A stretch of DNA of 64,000 bases from Arsenicibacter rosenii. GTDB taxonomy: Bacteria > Bacteroidota > Bacteroidia > Cytophagales > Spirosomataceae. The notes below the pieces were generated by a model. The model ran no database searches and was not told the origin of the DNA. It worked only from the letters and a program-made list of their open reading frames with translations. Below are positions 34,648-43,848 of the stretch, one piece after another. The stretch is from assembly GCF_001870735.1 (NCBI RefSeq), contig NZ_MORL01000012.1, positions 62,001 to 126,000 on the forward strand, written 5' to 3'. A program made the position numbers and the translations under genes. Within the stretch, counting starts at the first letter, position 1. Each line of letters opens with the position of its first letter.

Positions 34648-36129
34648 CTACTCTATAGTCCCGTCGGATTCCGGCAGCAGAAACACGCCGATCAGCGTCG
34701 TGAGTGCGGCCATGCCAAGGGGGTACAGCAAGCCGGCAAACTGATTGCCGGTCGATGAAATCAGCGCCGTGGCAATAAACGGCGTGAGGCCCCCGAAAAT
34801 GCCGTTCCCGATGTGGTAGGGCAGGGAAAGAGACGTGTAGCGGATGCGCGTCGGGAACAATTCAACGAGGTAGGCCGCAATCGGTCCGTAGGCCATTGCA
34901 ACAATAAATACCTGAATAAATACCCAAACAATAAGCCGGTTACGTGAACCGCTGCTGAGGTAGATGACCGTTTTCGGCCGGGAGTCAGGCTCATCCGGAA
35001 GCTGTGTGATGACTTCTGAGGAACCATCTGCAAACATTCTGGTCTCCGTCCGGACAGCCTTACCGGCTTCAATGCGCTGGTTAACAGTAGTCTGTGTAAC
35101 GGCCTTGCCCGCCGGATCAATGGCCGCAGCCATATGCCGGTAGATCGGGTAAAAGGTCAGGGCGGCCAGGGCAAGCCCCGTCATCATCAGCTTTTTCCGG
35201 CTGATCCACGCCGATGTTTTTTTGTCGGACAACGATCCGAAGAAAACGGCAAACGGAGTCGCCAGCACAATGGCAACCAGCATAATCTGGTTCGTTTGCA
35301 GGAAATCAACGTGCATGATGGTGCCGATGAAGACGCTGGGGTAGAAGTGGGCCGTGTACCAGATGCAGCCGTAGCCTGCCGTGAGCCCGAAGAGCGTCAG
35401 CAGGACCAGCCGGCGGTTCTGCGGATTGACAAACGATTCCTTCAGCGGATTTTTCGATACTGTGTTTGTTGTTTTCAACTGCCTGAACAAGGGCGATTCG
35501 TCCATATTCTGCCGGATAAAATACGAGACAATCACCAGCAGGCCCGACAGCATGAAGGGAATGCGCCAGCCCCAGTCCTGAAAATCATCGGGCGACAGCA
35601 GGGTGCGGCAGGTGAAAATAACCCCAATCGACAACACCAGACCGATGGTGGCCGTCAGCTGAATAAGGCTGGTGTAAAAACCACGCCGGGTGTCGGGCGT
35701 ATGCTCGGCCACGTAGGTTGTCGCTCCTCCGTATTCACCTCCGAGAGCGAGGCCCTGCACCAGACGCAGCAGCACAAGGAGGATGGGCGCAAAAACACCG
35801 ATCCGGGCATAGTTGGGCACAAAGGCTACGGCAAACGTAGACCCGCCCATGAGCAGCAGCGTTACCAGAAAGGTATATTTCCGGCCGACCGTGTCGCCGA
35901 GCTTTCCGAAAACCAGTGCCCCGAACGGGCGTACGACAAAGCCAACGGCAAAGGTCGCCAGCGCTTCGAGCGTCTGCACCAGCGGGTTGTCGCTTTTCGG
36001 GAAAAACTGCGGGCCGATGACGGTGGCGGCCAGGCTACCGAAAATAAAAAAATCGTACCACTCGATGACTGTTCCGATACCGGAGGCCAGAATGATACGA
36101 CGGAGTTGCGCGCTGCTGACTTCTTTCAT
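34648..36129 (-). CDS. MFS transporter of the metabolite:H+ symporter (MHS) family
   Basis: The ATG at 36129 gives a 493-residue protein with 12 transmembrane segments. The start SGIGTVIEWYDFFIFGSLAA and FGKLGDTVGRKYTFLVTL motif are hallmarks of the MHS subgroup (ProP, ShiA, KgtP and relatives). These import compatible solutes, dicarboxylates or aromatic acids with protons. An unusually long loop between the seventh and eighth segments (about residues 335-395, with MFADGSSEVITQLPDEPDSR) looks extracytoplasmic or cytoplasmic and is absent from short relatives. Substrate cannot be assigned. It follows the outer-membrane channel gene on the same strand by 192 bases. Confidence 0.87.
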   Translation of the reverse strand: MKEVSSAQLRRIILASGIGTVIEWYDFFIFGSLAATVIGPQFFPKSDNPLVQTLEALATFAVGFVVRPFGALVFGKLGDTVGRKYTFLVTLLLMGGSTFAVAFVPNYARIGVFAPILLVLLRLVQGLALGGEYGGATTYVAEHTPDTRRGFYTSLIQLTATIGLVLSIGVIFTCRTLLSPDDFQDWGWRIPFMLSGLLVIVSYFIRQNMDESPLFRQLKTTNTVSKNPLKESFVNPQNRRLVLLTLFGLTAGYGCIWYTAHFYPSVFIGTIMHVDFLQTNQIMLVAIVLATPFAVFFGSLSDKKTSAWISRKKLMMTGLALAALTFYPIYRHMAAAIDPAGKAVTQTTVNQRIEAGKAVRTETRMFADGSSEVITQLPDEPDSRPKTVIYLSSGSRNRLIVWVFIQVFIVAMAYGPIAAYLVELFPTRIRYTSLSLPYHIGNGIFGGLTPFIATALISSTGNQFAGLLYPLGMAALTTLIGVFLLPESDGTIE

Positions 36130-36203
36130 GGGGTTTAGTTGCTGGTTGTTCTGGTTGTGACGACAACATAGCAACTTAAGGGAAAAAAGGCTCAGAACAA
36201 AAA

Positions 36204-36236
36204 AGTGGTGGCACGACTACGAGTCGTGCCACCACT
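36204..36236. repeat. Second copy of the GTGGTGGCACGAC inverted repeat
   Basis: Arms AGTGGTGGCACGACT (36204-36218) and their complement (36222-36236) flank ACG. The arms are identical to 15 bases of the element at 11110-11142. No T-run follows on the plus strand. It lies upstream of the MFS gene. Confidence 0.8.
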
Positions 36237-36321
36237 AAACGCTCAGAACCATCAGCAACCCCGAACCAAAACACCCCAGAACTTCCAGCATCCAGTATCC
36301 AGAACTTCCAGTATCCGGCAA

Positions 36322-37794
36322 CTAGTTCCACCCCCCGCCCAGGGAGCGGTACAGGTCAATCAGAGCGGTAAACTGGTTGCGTTTGGTATTGATTAAGGCT
36401 AACTGCGCTTCGAGCACGTTGCGCTGGGCCGTAATGACCTCCAGATAGGCCGCATACCCGCCCCGGAACAGTTCGTTGGAGACGCTAACGGATTGTTTCA
36501 GCACGTTGACTTCCTGATTTTGCAGATTGGCCACCTTCCGGTAGTTATCCAGCCCCTTCAGGCTGGTCGACACTTCACTGAATCCGGTCAGAACCGCTTT
36601 CTGGTAATTGTAGAAGGCAGCTTTGCTTTGCGCTTCCGAAATCAGCAAATTCGATTTGAGCAGGCGGCGGTTGAACACCGGGGCCGCTAAACCACCCAGA
36701 ATACCGGCCGCCAGCGAGGCCGGATTAAACAGCACCGATGCCCGGAAGGCATTGAAACCCAGATAGGGCGACAGGGTGAGTGTCGGCAAGAACTGAGCCT
36801 GGGCTACGGCTATGTCGATGTTGGCGGCTTCCATTTCCAGTTCAGCCTGCCGGATGTCGGGGCGGCGACCCAGCATCTGCGACGAAATACCGGCGCTGAT
36901 CTGCGACGGTAACCGCTGGTCCTGAATGAGCTGTTTACCGCGCGGAATCGGTTGCGGGTAGCGGCCCAGCAGCAGATTGAGCTGGTTTTCAAGCCGGACG
37001 ATGTCCTGTTCTACCTGATGTTCGAGGGCTCTGGTGTTGAGGAGCTGGGCCGAGAACTGCTGTACGGCCAGCTCCGTGACACGACCGGCATCCTTCTGGA
37101 CGTTAACCAGCTCAACCGCACGTTCCTGCAACTGGATGTTCTCCTGAATAATGTCCAGTTCACTGTCGTTGGCCAGCAATTCGTAATACAGCCGGGCTAC
37201 TTCGGCCACAAGGGCAGTCGTAATCAGGTGTTTACTTTTCTCCGTGGCCAGCAGCCGGAGCTGAGCCGACTTGCGCTGGTTTTGCAGTTTTCCCCAGATG
37301 TCGAGCTCCCACGAACTGCGGAGGCCCAGAAAATAGTCGGGTGTCGGGTTCGGAATAACCCGTGGTCCGGAAATGCGGTCTGAGAAGTTAGTATCGTAGT
37401 TTCCGACGCCGTTCAGGGTGTATTTTCCGTACCGGTCAACCCCGGCCGAAACGACGGCGTTTACCTGTGGGGCCAGCAACCCTTTGGCATACTCGACATT
37501 GGCGCGGGCCACGGTGATACGCTGAATCGCCTGCTGAATGTCAGGATTTTTGGTCAGCGCCGTATCAATCAGACTGACCAGGTTCGCATCCTGAAAGAAG
37601 GTCCGCCAGCTCAGGTCGGCCACGCTGGTTGTGTCCTGACTCTTGCTGAAGGTTTTTGGCGTTGACAAGGTCGGCGACGCCGGTGGTACAATGGCCGTCC
37701 GGCAGCCCGTGAGCAGCGATCCGGTAAGCAGCAGGCCGGTCACGATGGTTTTGGCCCGGGGTATCTCAAGTCGTTTAATGAACGGTTGTTCCAT
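36322..37794 (-). CDS. Outer-membrane efflux lipoprotein (NodT/OprM type)
   Basis: The protein has a lipobox SLLTGC after a hydrophobic stretch, so it is a lipidated outer-membrane channel. With the ATG at 37794 (an ATG at 37800 is equally possible) it is 490 residues. Two OEP repeats are visible, with VARANVEYAKGLLAPQVNA in the first and the RRPDIRQAEL motif (LGRRPDIRQAELEMEAAN) typical of the NodT group. It forms the exit duct of the RND pump. Its start lies within the end of the RND permease gene (about 20 bases overlap), so expression is coupled. Confidence 0.92.
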   Translation of the reverse strand: MEQPFIKRLEIPRAKTIVTGLLLTGSLLTGCRTAIVPPASPTLSTPKTFSKSQDTTSVADLSWRTFFQDANLVSLIDTALTKNPDIQQAIQRITVARANVEYAKGLLAPQVNAVVSAGVDRYGKYTLNGVGNYDTNFSDRISGPRVIPNPTPDYFLGLRSSWELDIWGKLQNQRKSAQLRLLATEKSKHLITTALVAEVARLYYELLANDSELDIIQENIQLQERAVELVNVQKDAGRVTELAVQQFSAQLLNTRALEHQVEQDIVRLENQLNLLLGRYPQPIPRGKQLIQDQRLPSQISAGISSQMLGRRPDIRQAELEMEAANIDIAVAQAQFLPTLTLSPYLGFNAFRASVLFNPASLAAGILGGLAAPVFNRRLLKSNLLISEAQSKAAFYNYQKAVLTGFSEVSTSLKGLDNYRKVANLQNQEVNVLKQSVSVSNELFRGGYAAYLEVITAQRNVLEAQLALINTKRNQFTALIDLYRSLGGGWN

Positions 37795-40700
37795 TGGCAT
37801 GATGTTCTGTATAGACCGGAGCCGCGTGTGGCTCATCGTCTTTCGGTGAGTTTGATTTGAATGTACCGGCTGCTTTAGCCATGATCACGTACAATCCCGG
37901 AATCAGGATGAGTCCGAAAACGGTGCCGATCAGCATTCCTCCGGCCGCAGCCGTCCCGATGGACCGGTTTCCCATCGCACCGGCACCCGAGGCAATACAC
38001 AGCGGAATGAGCCCCATGATAAACGCAAAGGACGTCATCAGGATCGGGCGCAGCCGGGCAACGGAGCCTTCAATAGCGGCCTTAACAATCGGCAGGCCTT
38101 CTTTATGGCGCTGGTTGGCAAATTCAACGATCAGGATGGCGTTTTTACCCAGCAACCCGATCAGCATAACCAGCGATACCTGAGCATAGATGTTGTTTTG
38201 CAGACCAGCCAGCTGCAGGCAGAGGAATGAACCGAAGATTCCCGCCGGCAGCGACAGAATAACGGCCAGCGGCAGGAACACACTTTCGTACTGCGCCACC
38301 AGCAGCAGGTAGACGAAGACCAGACAGATGATAAAGATGTAAATCGCCTGATCGCCCGACAGGACCTCTTCGCGCGTCATGCCCGACCAGTCGAATGTAT
38401 AGCCGCGCGGCAGTTCTCCGGCCACTTCCTGAATGGCTTTGATGGCGTCACCGCTACTGTAGCCATCGGCCGATTCGCCGTTGATCATGGCCGAAGTAAA
38501 CATGTTATAGCGGGTCAGCTGTTCGGGTCCGTAGACACGCTTGAGGGTAACAAAGTTTGAATACGGCACCATCTCACCTTTACTGTTTTTAACCCGCATA
38601 TTCAGCACATCTTCCGGTTTTGAGCGGAAACGCGGATCGGCCTGCACCATCACCTTGTACATCTGATTGAACCGGATGAAGTTCGACGCGTAAAAACTAC
38701 CCATCAGCGTTTGCAGCGTACTCATGGCATTGTCGATCGAAATGCCTTTCTGAGCAGCCTTCTCCTGGTCTACTTCCAGCAGATACTGCGGGAAACTCGG
38801 GTCAAAGCTCGTAAAGGCGTTGCTGATTTCCGGGCGGGCTTTCAGTTTAGCGATAAACTGCTCGGCTACTTCTTTGGTCTTTTGCAGATTACCGGAGCCG
38901 GTGCGGTCCATGAGCCGGATTTCAAAACCGCTGGAGTTACCGAAGCCGGGAACCGTCGGCGGCGAGAAAAACTGAATGCTGGCATCGGTAATGGTTTTGG
39001 TTTTATCGGCCAGCTGCGCAATCACATCATCAACGGTTTCTTTCCGTTCGTCCCAGTGTTTCAGGTTAATCATGCCCATCCCGTATGAGGCACCGGCCCC
39101 GTCGGTCATCAGGCTAAGCCCCGCCAGTGTGGAGATGTTTTCCACCGATTCCAGGCCCGACGCTGCTTTTTCGATCTGGTCCATGACCTTTTCGGTCCGT
39201 TCGACGGTGGCGCCAACCGGGGTAGTTACGTTCACATAAATCATCCCCTGATCTTCGGTCGGGATAAAACCGGCCGGCAGGATGGTGTTAATGCCCCATG
39301 TGCCGGCAATGAAGGCCAGTAGCACGATCCAGGTTACTACGCTGCGGTTCACAAACGGTTTCAGCCAGCCTTTGTAACGGTCCGACAAGGCATCGTACCG
39401 CCGGTTGAATCCGGCGAAGAACCGGCCCATAAGCCCTTTACTTTCTCCATGATTGGCTTTCAGCATGATCGCGCACAGGGCGGGGGTAAGCGTGACAGCG
39501 TTAATCCCGGAAATCACAATGGATATAGCCAGCGTGAGCGAAAACTGACGGTAGAAAATCCCGACCGGACCCGACAGAAACGCCACCGGAATAAATACCG
39601 CCGACATGACCAGCGTGATGGCCACAATGGCCCCGCTGATTTCACCCATGGCTGCAAAGGTGGCGGCACGCGGCGATAAATGCGCCTCTGCCATTTTCGC
39701 ATGCACGGCTTCCACGACGACAATCGCGTTATCGACGACAATACCGATAGCCAGCACCAGTGCAAACAACGTCAGGAGGTTGATGGAAAAGCCAATGGCA
39801 CTCATGAAGGCAAACGTCCCGACGAGCGCTACCGGCACCGCCAGAGCGCAGATCAGCGTCGACCGCCAGTCCTGAATGAATAGGAATACAACGATGAATA
39901 CCAGAATAAACGCCTCAATCAGCGTCCGGAGTACCTCATGAATCGAGGCGTCGAGGAAGCGCGACACGTCGTAGGCAAAGTTATATTCCATGCCCGGCGG
40001 GAAGTTGGTTTCCTTCAGTTCCGCCATGCGCTTTTTTACGCTGTTGATTACATCCTGTGCATTGGAACCGGGCCGCTGTTTGAGCATGATCGCTGCTGAA
40101 GGGCGACCGTCGGTTTTGGATAAAATACTGTAATCCTGCGAGCCGAATTCAACATCGGCAATGTCCTTCAGGCGAAGGATCGACCCATCATCGTTAACCC
40201 GGATCACCAGGTTCCGGTATTGATCGGGTTCGTTAAATTTACCGGAATAGCGGAGTACATACTGCAGCACCTGCGGGTTACGATCGGCGCTTTCGCCCGC
40301 CTTGCCGGGAGCTGCCTCCACGTTCTGGGCACGAATGGCCTGGACAACATCATCCGGAGAAATTTCGTAGACAGTCATGCGATCTGGTTTAAGCCATACC
40401 CGCATGGAGTATTCACGGGCACCGAGGATATCGACAAAACCCACCCCGTCGATCCGCTTTAATTCCGGAAAGATGTTGATGTCGGCAAAATTGTAAATAA
40501 ACTTTTCGTCAACGTTGGGATCAGTGCTGGTAATGTTTAGATACAGCAGCATACTGTTGATTTCCTTTTCGGTGGTAACCCCCGCTTTGATTACTTCTTC
40601 CGGAAGTTCATCCAGTACGGTGGTTACCCGGTTCTGCACGTTTACGGCGGCCAGGTCGGGGTCCGTACCGACTTTAAAGAAAACCTGAATCAGCGTGGTT

Positions 40701-40957
40701 CCGTCGTTACCGGAAATCGCTGTCATATAGGTCATGTTGGGTACCCCGTTGATGGCCCGTTCGAGGGGCATTGCCACGGCTTTGGTCGATACTTCGGCAT
40801 TGGCACCGGTGTACATGGCCGTTACGGTTACCGACGGCGGAACAATATCAGGAAACTGCGTAACGGGTAAGGAAAGTAAAGCCAGTACCCCCAACAACAT
40901 AATCAGAATAGAGATTACGGCCGAAAGCAGCGGGCGTTTGATGAATATATTAAACAT
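37775..40957 (-). CDS. RND multidrug efflux permease (HAE1/AcrB family)
   Basis: The 1060-residue protein has the AcrB plan: 12 transmembrane helices with two large periplasmic loops. It begins MFNIFIKRPLLSAVIS and carries PVTQFPDIVPPSVTVTA and the motif GLLGKNAILIVEFANQ with the relay Lys. The transmembrane-4 segment reads GIVVDNAIVVVEAVH. E. coli AcrB has two adjacent Asp there; here the second is Asn. It should export drugs, bile-like compounds or other amphiphiles with the adaptor (41082-42263) and channel (36322-37794). Gene order is adaptor-permease-channel. Confidence 0.96.
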   Translation of the reverse strand: MFNIFIKRPLLSAVISILIMLLGVLALLSLPVTQFPDIVPPSVTVTAMYTGANAEVSTKAVAMPLERAINGVPNMTYMTAISGNDGTTLIQVFFKVGTDPDLAAVNVQNRVTTVLDELPEEVIKAGVTTEKEINSMLLYLNITSTDPNVDEKFIYNFADINIFPELKRIDGVGFVDILGAREYSMRVWLKPDRMTVYEISPDDVVQAIRAQNVEAAPGKAGESADRNPQVLQYVLRYSGKFNEPDQYRNLVIRVNDDGSILRLKDIADVEFGSQDYSILSKTDGRPSAAIMLKQRPGSNAQDVINSVKKRMAELKETNFPPGMEYNFAYDVSRFLDASIHEVLRTLIEAFILVFIVVFLFIQDWRSTLICALAVPVALVGTFAFMSAIGFSINLLTLFALVLAIGIVVDNAIVVVEAVHAKMAEAHLSPRAATFAAMGEISGAIVAITLVMSAVFIPVAFLSGPVGIFYRQFSLTLAISIVISGINAVTLTPALCAIMLKANHGESKGLMGRFFAGFNRRYDALSDRYKGWLKPFVNRSVVTWIVLLAFIAGTWGINTILPAGFIPTEDQGMIYVNVTTPVGATVERTEKVMDQIEKAASGLESVENISTLAGLSLMTDGAGASYGMGMINLKHWDERKETVDDVIAQLADKTKTITDASIQFFSPPTVPGFGNSSGFEIRLMDRTGSGNLQKTKEVAEQFIAKLKARPEISNAFTSFDPSFPQYLLEVDQEKAAQKGISIDNAMSTLQTLMGSFYASNFIRFNQMYKVMVQADPRFRSKPEDVLNMRVKNSKGEMVPYSNFVTLKRVYGPEQLTRYNMFTSAMINGESADGYSSGDAIKAIQEVAGELPRGYTFDWSGMTREEVLSGDQAIYIFIICLVFVYLLLVAQYESVFLPLAVILSLPAGIFGSFLCLQLAGLQNNIYAQVSLVMLIGLLGKNAILIVEFANQRHKEGLPIVKAAIEGSVARLRPILMTSFAFIMGLIPLCIASGAGAMGNRSIGTAAAGGMLIGTVFGLILIPGLYVIMAKAAGTFKSNSPKDDEPHAAPVYTEHHANGTTVH

Positions 40958-41081
40958 AAAGTCTCATCTGTTTTGATACGGAAAATGTACAATTCCCCCT
41001 ACCCATCCGGAGGTTGGGGCGGTGGCAGTTGTAAGGAGAGGGCAAAAGCTGCTCAGGCGGTATACCTGAGCAGTGTGTGCA

Positions 41082-42263
41082 TCATTGTACCGTGGTCAGC
41101 TTCTCATCAGCCTGATTCCGGATGATCTCAGACGCCGACGGCGTAACCGCCATCAGACTGTCCGGGGGGAGCAGGCGGGGCGTAATCTGCATGCCGTCGC
41201 GGATGCTCTGGATACCTTCGTACACAATCCGGTCGCCGGGAGCAAGGCCTGACTGAACCAGATAATAGTGTGATAGCCGGCTTTTCGGGACAAAACTTTT
41301 CATTTTGACCTTGTTGCTCTTATCCACTACGAAGACGTAATTCTTGTCCTGGATCTCAAAAACAGCTTTCTGCGGTACCAGAATGGCATTATCCACCTCA
41401 TTGGCCAGGCGGATTTTGCCGGTAGCACCGTGTTTCAGCAGTTTTTCGGGGTTATCGAAACGGGCCCGGAACGCAATCGTACCCGAATTGCCTTCGAAAA
41501 TGCTCTCCATCGTTTCAATCCGTCCTTTGTGGCCGTAGCGGGAATCATCCGCCAGCACCAGCTCGACCAGCTGGCCCTCGCCATGTGGTTTATTCTTATT
41601 CTTACGGATGTATTCGAGGTATTCTTTTTCGGAGACATTGAAGTAGGCATAGACCTCGCGGATATCGGATACCGTCGTGAGCAGGGCCCCTTCTTCGATC
41701 AGACTACCCATTTTGGAGGGAATCCGGTTAATGATGCCGTCGAACGGCGCACGGATACTAGCCTGTGACAGCCGGAGCGATGCATTGGCCTTCGCCGACT
41801 GCGCTTCGTCAATGGCGGCCTTGCCCGATTCCAGTTTGGATTTGGCCAGTTCAAGTTCGGAAGGGGAGACGACTTTCTTGTCGACCAGGAGTTTAACGCG
41901 GCCCAGTTCCACTTCGGCCGCTTTGGCAGCTGCCTCCGCACTTTTTAGCGCTGCCTCGGCTTTGGCCAGCTCGGTTTTATATTCAGCAGGGTTGATCTGA
42001 AACAGAAGCTGCCCTTTGCGGACAGCCATGCCTTCGTCAACAAATATTTTATCGAGAAAGCCCGATACCCGCGCTCTGATTTCGACATTGCGCGTGGCTT
42101 CGATATTGCCGACATATTCGCGGTGTAAGGTGGTCGATTGTTCAGCTAACTGAACGACGGGCAGAACCTGTTCGGTAGTTGCCTCGTTTTTTTTCTCTTC
42201 AGACGTACAGGCAGAAAAGAAAGCTGCCAGTACCATTGAGGTTGTAACGACGTGTATTTTCAT
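41082..42263 (-). CDS. RND efflux periplasmic adaptor lipoprotein
   Basis: The 393-residue protein begins with a lipoprotein signal ending FFSACTSEE (lipobox SAC). The HlyD-type domains follow: a first beta-barrel/lipoyl half (VGNIEATRNVEIRARVSGFL), an alpha hairpin (about 95-165), the second lipoyl half (ASIRAPFDGIINRIPSKMGS) and a beta-barrel (about 215-300). This is the membrane-fusion subunit of the RND pump. It is the first gene of the three-gene set, 124 bases before the permease. Its promoter is not obvious in the 271 bases upstream. Confidence 0.95.
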   Translation of the reverse strand: MKIHVVTTSMVLAAFFSACTSEEKKNEATTEQVLPVVQLAEQSTTLHREYVGNIEATRNVEIRARVSGFLDKIFVDEGMAVRKGQLLFQINPAEYKTELAKAEAALKSAEAAAKAAEVELGRVKLLVDKKVVSPSELELAKSKLESGKAAIDEAQSAKANASLRLSQASIRAPFDGIINRIPSKMGSLIEEGALLTTVSDIREVYAYFNVSEKEYLEYIRKNKNKPHGEGQLVELVLADDSRYGHKGRIETMESIFEGNSGTIAFRARFDNPEKLLKHGATGKIRLANEVDNAILVPQKAVFEIQDKNYVFVVDKSNKVKMKSFVPKSRLSHYYLVQSGLAPGDRIVYEGIQSIRDGMQITPRLLPPDSLMAVTPSASEIIRNQADEKLTTVQ

Positions 42264-42534
42264 AACTCTGGTTATAGATTCTGACTAACAGATTTGGAAT
42301 GGCATACCATAGGCGGTCTGGTCAGTGCATGTGCATGACCTGCCTGGTGGTGCCTTACGTCGAAGCGTCTGCGGGAAAGCATTGGACAGGGCAATGCCTA
42401 CCGGCTACGTTCGCCGACGTATTGCATTTGAATGCTGATAAGACCGAAAGGTGCTGATAACCGCGTTGTTAATGGCCGTCAATCGTCCATACAACAGAAT
42501 GAGCCTGACCACGAGGGCAGGTCACGTCACGGTA

Positions 42535-42948
42535 TCATGCATTCAGGCAAAAAGGCCTGGGTGGCATCGGGATAATATCCCGCGCACGGGTCAAAACCCG
42601 GGGTGGTGGTAGTTGTACAAATCTATGCGTTGGTAACTGCCTGATTGTAGGGCAGAACACAACCCCAACGACAGGATAGAAGAAAAAGTCCTGTTCCAGC
42701 TGGGTCACATCATAATCATCTTCGGCGTCGTCGTGCTCGGGGAAGGCATCGGTAAAGCCCAGCCATTCTTCGAGTACCAGTTCGCCTAAGCTCTCTATTT
42801 CATTTACGGATAAGTCTTCCCGTAACACGCCCATTGTACCATTGGGTGTGTTATAATCCGGTGCATCGATACTGACATTAATGACATGCAAAGCCATTAA
42901 CAAACAGAAAATCTGACGCAGAAGTATACTTTTTTTCCGTTTTTCCAT
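42535..42948 (-). CDS. Small conserved exported protein of unknown function
   Basis: The 137-residue protein has a signal or anchor segment (about 8-24), then NVSIDAPD, an acidic NEIESLGELVLEEWLGF stretch, a DDAEDDYD cluster and a Pro-rich C-terminus. I recognise the pattern SIDAPD plus NEIES-ELVLE from small Bacteroidota proteins often encoded beside metal or multidrug efflux genes, but no function is known to me. It lies 271 bases upstream of the RND adaptor gene on the same strand and has its own promoter-like sequence. It could be periplasmic. Confidence 0.65.
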   Translation of the reverse strand: MEKRKKSILLRQIFCLLMALHVINVSIDAPDYNTPNGTMGVLREDLSVNEIESLGELVLEEWLGFTDAFPEHDDAEDDYDVTQLEQDFFFYPVVGVVFCPTIRQLPTHRFVQLPPPRVLTRARDIIPMPPRPFCLNA

Positions 42949-42961
42949 AGGAGCATCCTAA

Positions 42962-42994
42962 CAAATATAAGCCTATAATAATACGGAATGTAAA
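42962..42994 (-). promoter_or_regulatory. Bacteroidota-type promoter for the small exported protein
   Basis: On the minus strand TTTA (42994-42991), 21 bases and TATATTTG (42969-42962) fit the TTTG/TAnnTTTG consensus with one mismatch in the -33 box. Transcription would start near 42956, giving a very short leader to the ATG at 42948. Confidence 0.45.
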
Positions 42995-43135
42995 AAAGCG
43001 TCTATTGGGGCCCATTTTCTATAATAAATATTGTTTTCTCATAAAAGGTTTCAATTTTTTTTAATTTAAATTTAATCATCATGTGTGTCTGCACGGTCAT
43101 TCAGGGGGTAATCCGGTGCAAATGTCAATAGACAC

Positions 43136-43180
43136 AAAATAATGAAAGCCGGAATGTTTAGTCCCGGCTTTCATTATTTT
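43136..43180. terminator. Bidirectional terminator hairpin
   Basis: Arms of 17 bases (43136-43152 and 43164-43180), containing AATGAAAGCCGG, are exact complements around an 11-base loop. Each outer end is A/T-rich, so both strands have a T-run. It lies 64 bases beyond the GtrA stop and should end that minus-strand transcript. Confidence 0.8.
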
Positions 43181-43202
43181 GTAAAAAATCTTACGCACAC
43201 GA

Positions 43203-43245
43203 GACGCAAAATTTTGCGCACATGAGACGCAAGATATTGCGTCTC
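43203..43245. repeat. GAGACGCAA palindrome pair overlapping the GtrA stop
   Basis: GAGACGCAA-GATA-TTGCGTCTC (43224-43245) is a perfect inverted repeat whose last base is part of the TAG stop of gtrA. A neighbouring CGCAAAATTTTGCG (43205-43218) is a perfect 14-base palindrome. Same family as the element at 17930. Confidence 0.8.
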
Positions 43246-43736
43246 TACAGGCCTAGTAACCGCTTCAGCCGGTCGTAGAAACCGGTGTTCCGGAAGGTAA
43301 AGGTTTTATGCAGGATATAGTTGCTGACAAAACTCATGCCCATGCCGGAGATGTGGCCGAGAAGCTTGTTGATATGAACTTCTTTAACAGAATAAGGGAT
43401 GGTATAGGTGTCGACCGGTAAGATGTTGGTAAGAATCATTCGGGCGAGGGCTGAACCGTAAACGGTAATTAAACCCGACACAATCGATACCAGTGTGTAT
43501 TTCACCATTTCGCGCCGGGTTTTGCTGGAGTTCTTGGCGTTAAAGGCAAATAATTTGGTCAGTACGAAGCCGATGAAGAAGGAAGAGACATAGCCGACGG
43601 CCAGAGCACGCTCATATTCGAGCTGAAACCATTCCTGTAAAAGGCTCCCGATGAGAAGTTGTAGTAAAGCGCCGATGCCGGCAACAATAAAGTAAGCAAG
43701 TATATCTTTTCGGTTAAAAACTTCCTGTGATTTCAT
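43245..43736 (-). CDS. GtrA-family membrane protein
   Basis: From the ATG at 43736 the protein is 163 residues with four transmembrane helices (about 12-33, 37-60, 75-97 and 120-143). It shows the GtrA pattern: YFIVAGIGALLQLLIGSLL, a GYVSSFFIGFVLTKLFAF second helix, and SNYILHKTFTFR at the end. GtrA proteins help move lipid-linked sugars or take part in cell-surface polysaccharide synthesis. No glycosyltransferase is adjacent, so the partner is elsewhere. The stop codon is contributed by a palindromic repeat. Confidence 0.88.
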   Translation of the reverse strand: MKSQEVFNRKDILAYFIVAGIGALLQLLIGSLLQEWFQLEYERALAVGYVSSFFIGFVLTKLFAFNAKNSSKTRREMVKYTLVSIVSGLITVYGSALARMILTNILPVDTYTIPYSVKEVHINKLLGHISGMGMSFVSNYILHKTFTFRNTGFYDRLKRLLGL

Positions 43737-43848
43737 GTAAGAATGATAACAAAAAGTCGGCAAGTTAGCCGACTCTGTCATAAATCCCGGAATTTTGCGG
43801 ATGAAATTATTGAATGTTTGAGCGTAGGGTATACGCCGGAAACAGCCA

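Noticed and set aside
35134-36138. Long open frame antisense to the MFS gene (334 codons)
   Set aside because: It mirrors the high-GC coding frame of a clear 12-helix transporter; its predicted protein is basic and has no recognisable domain.
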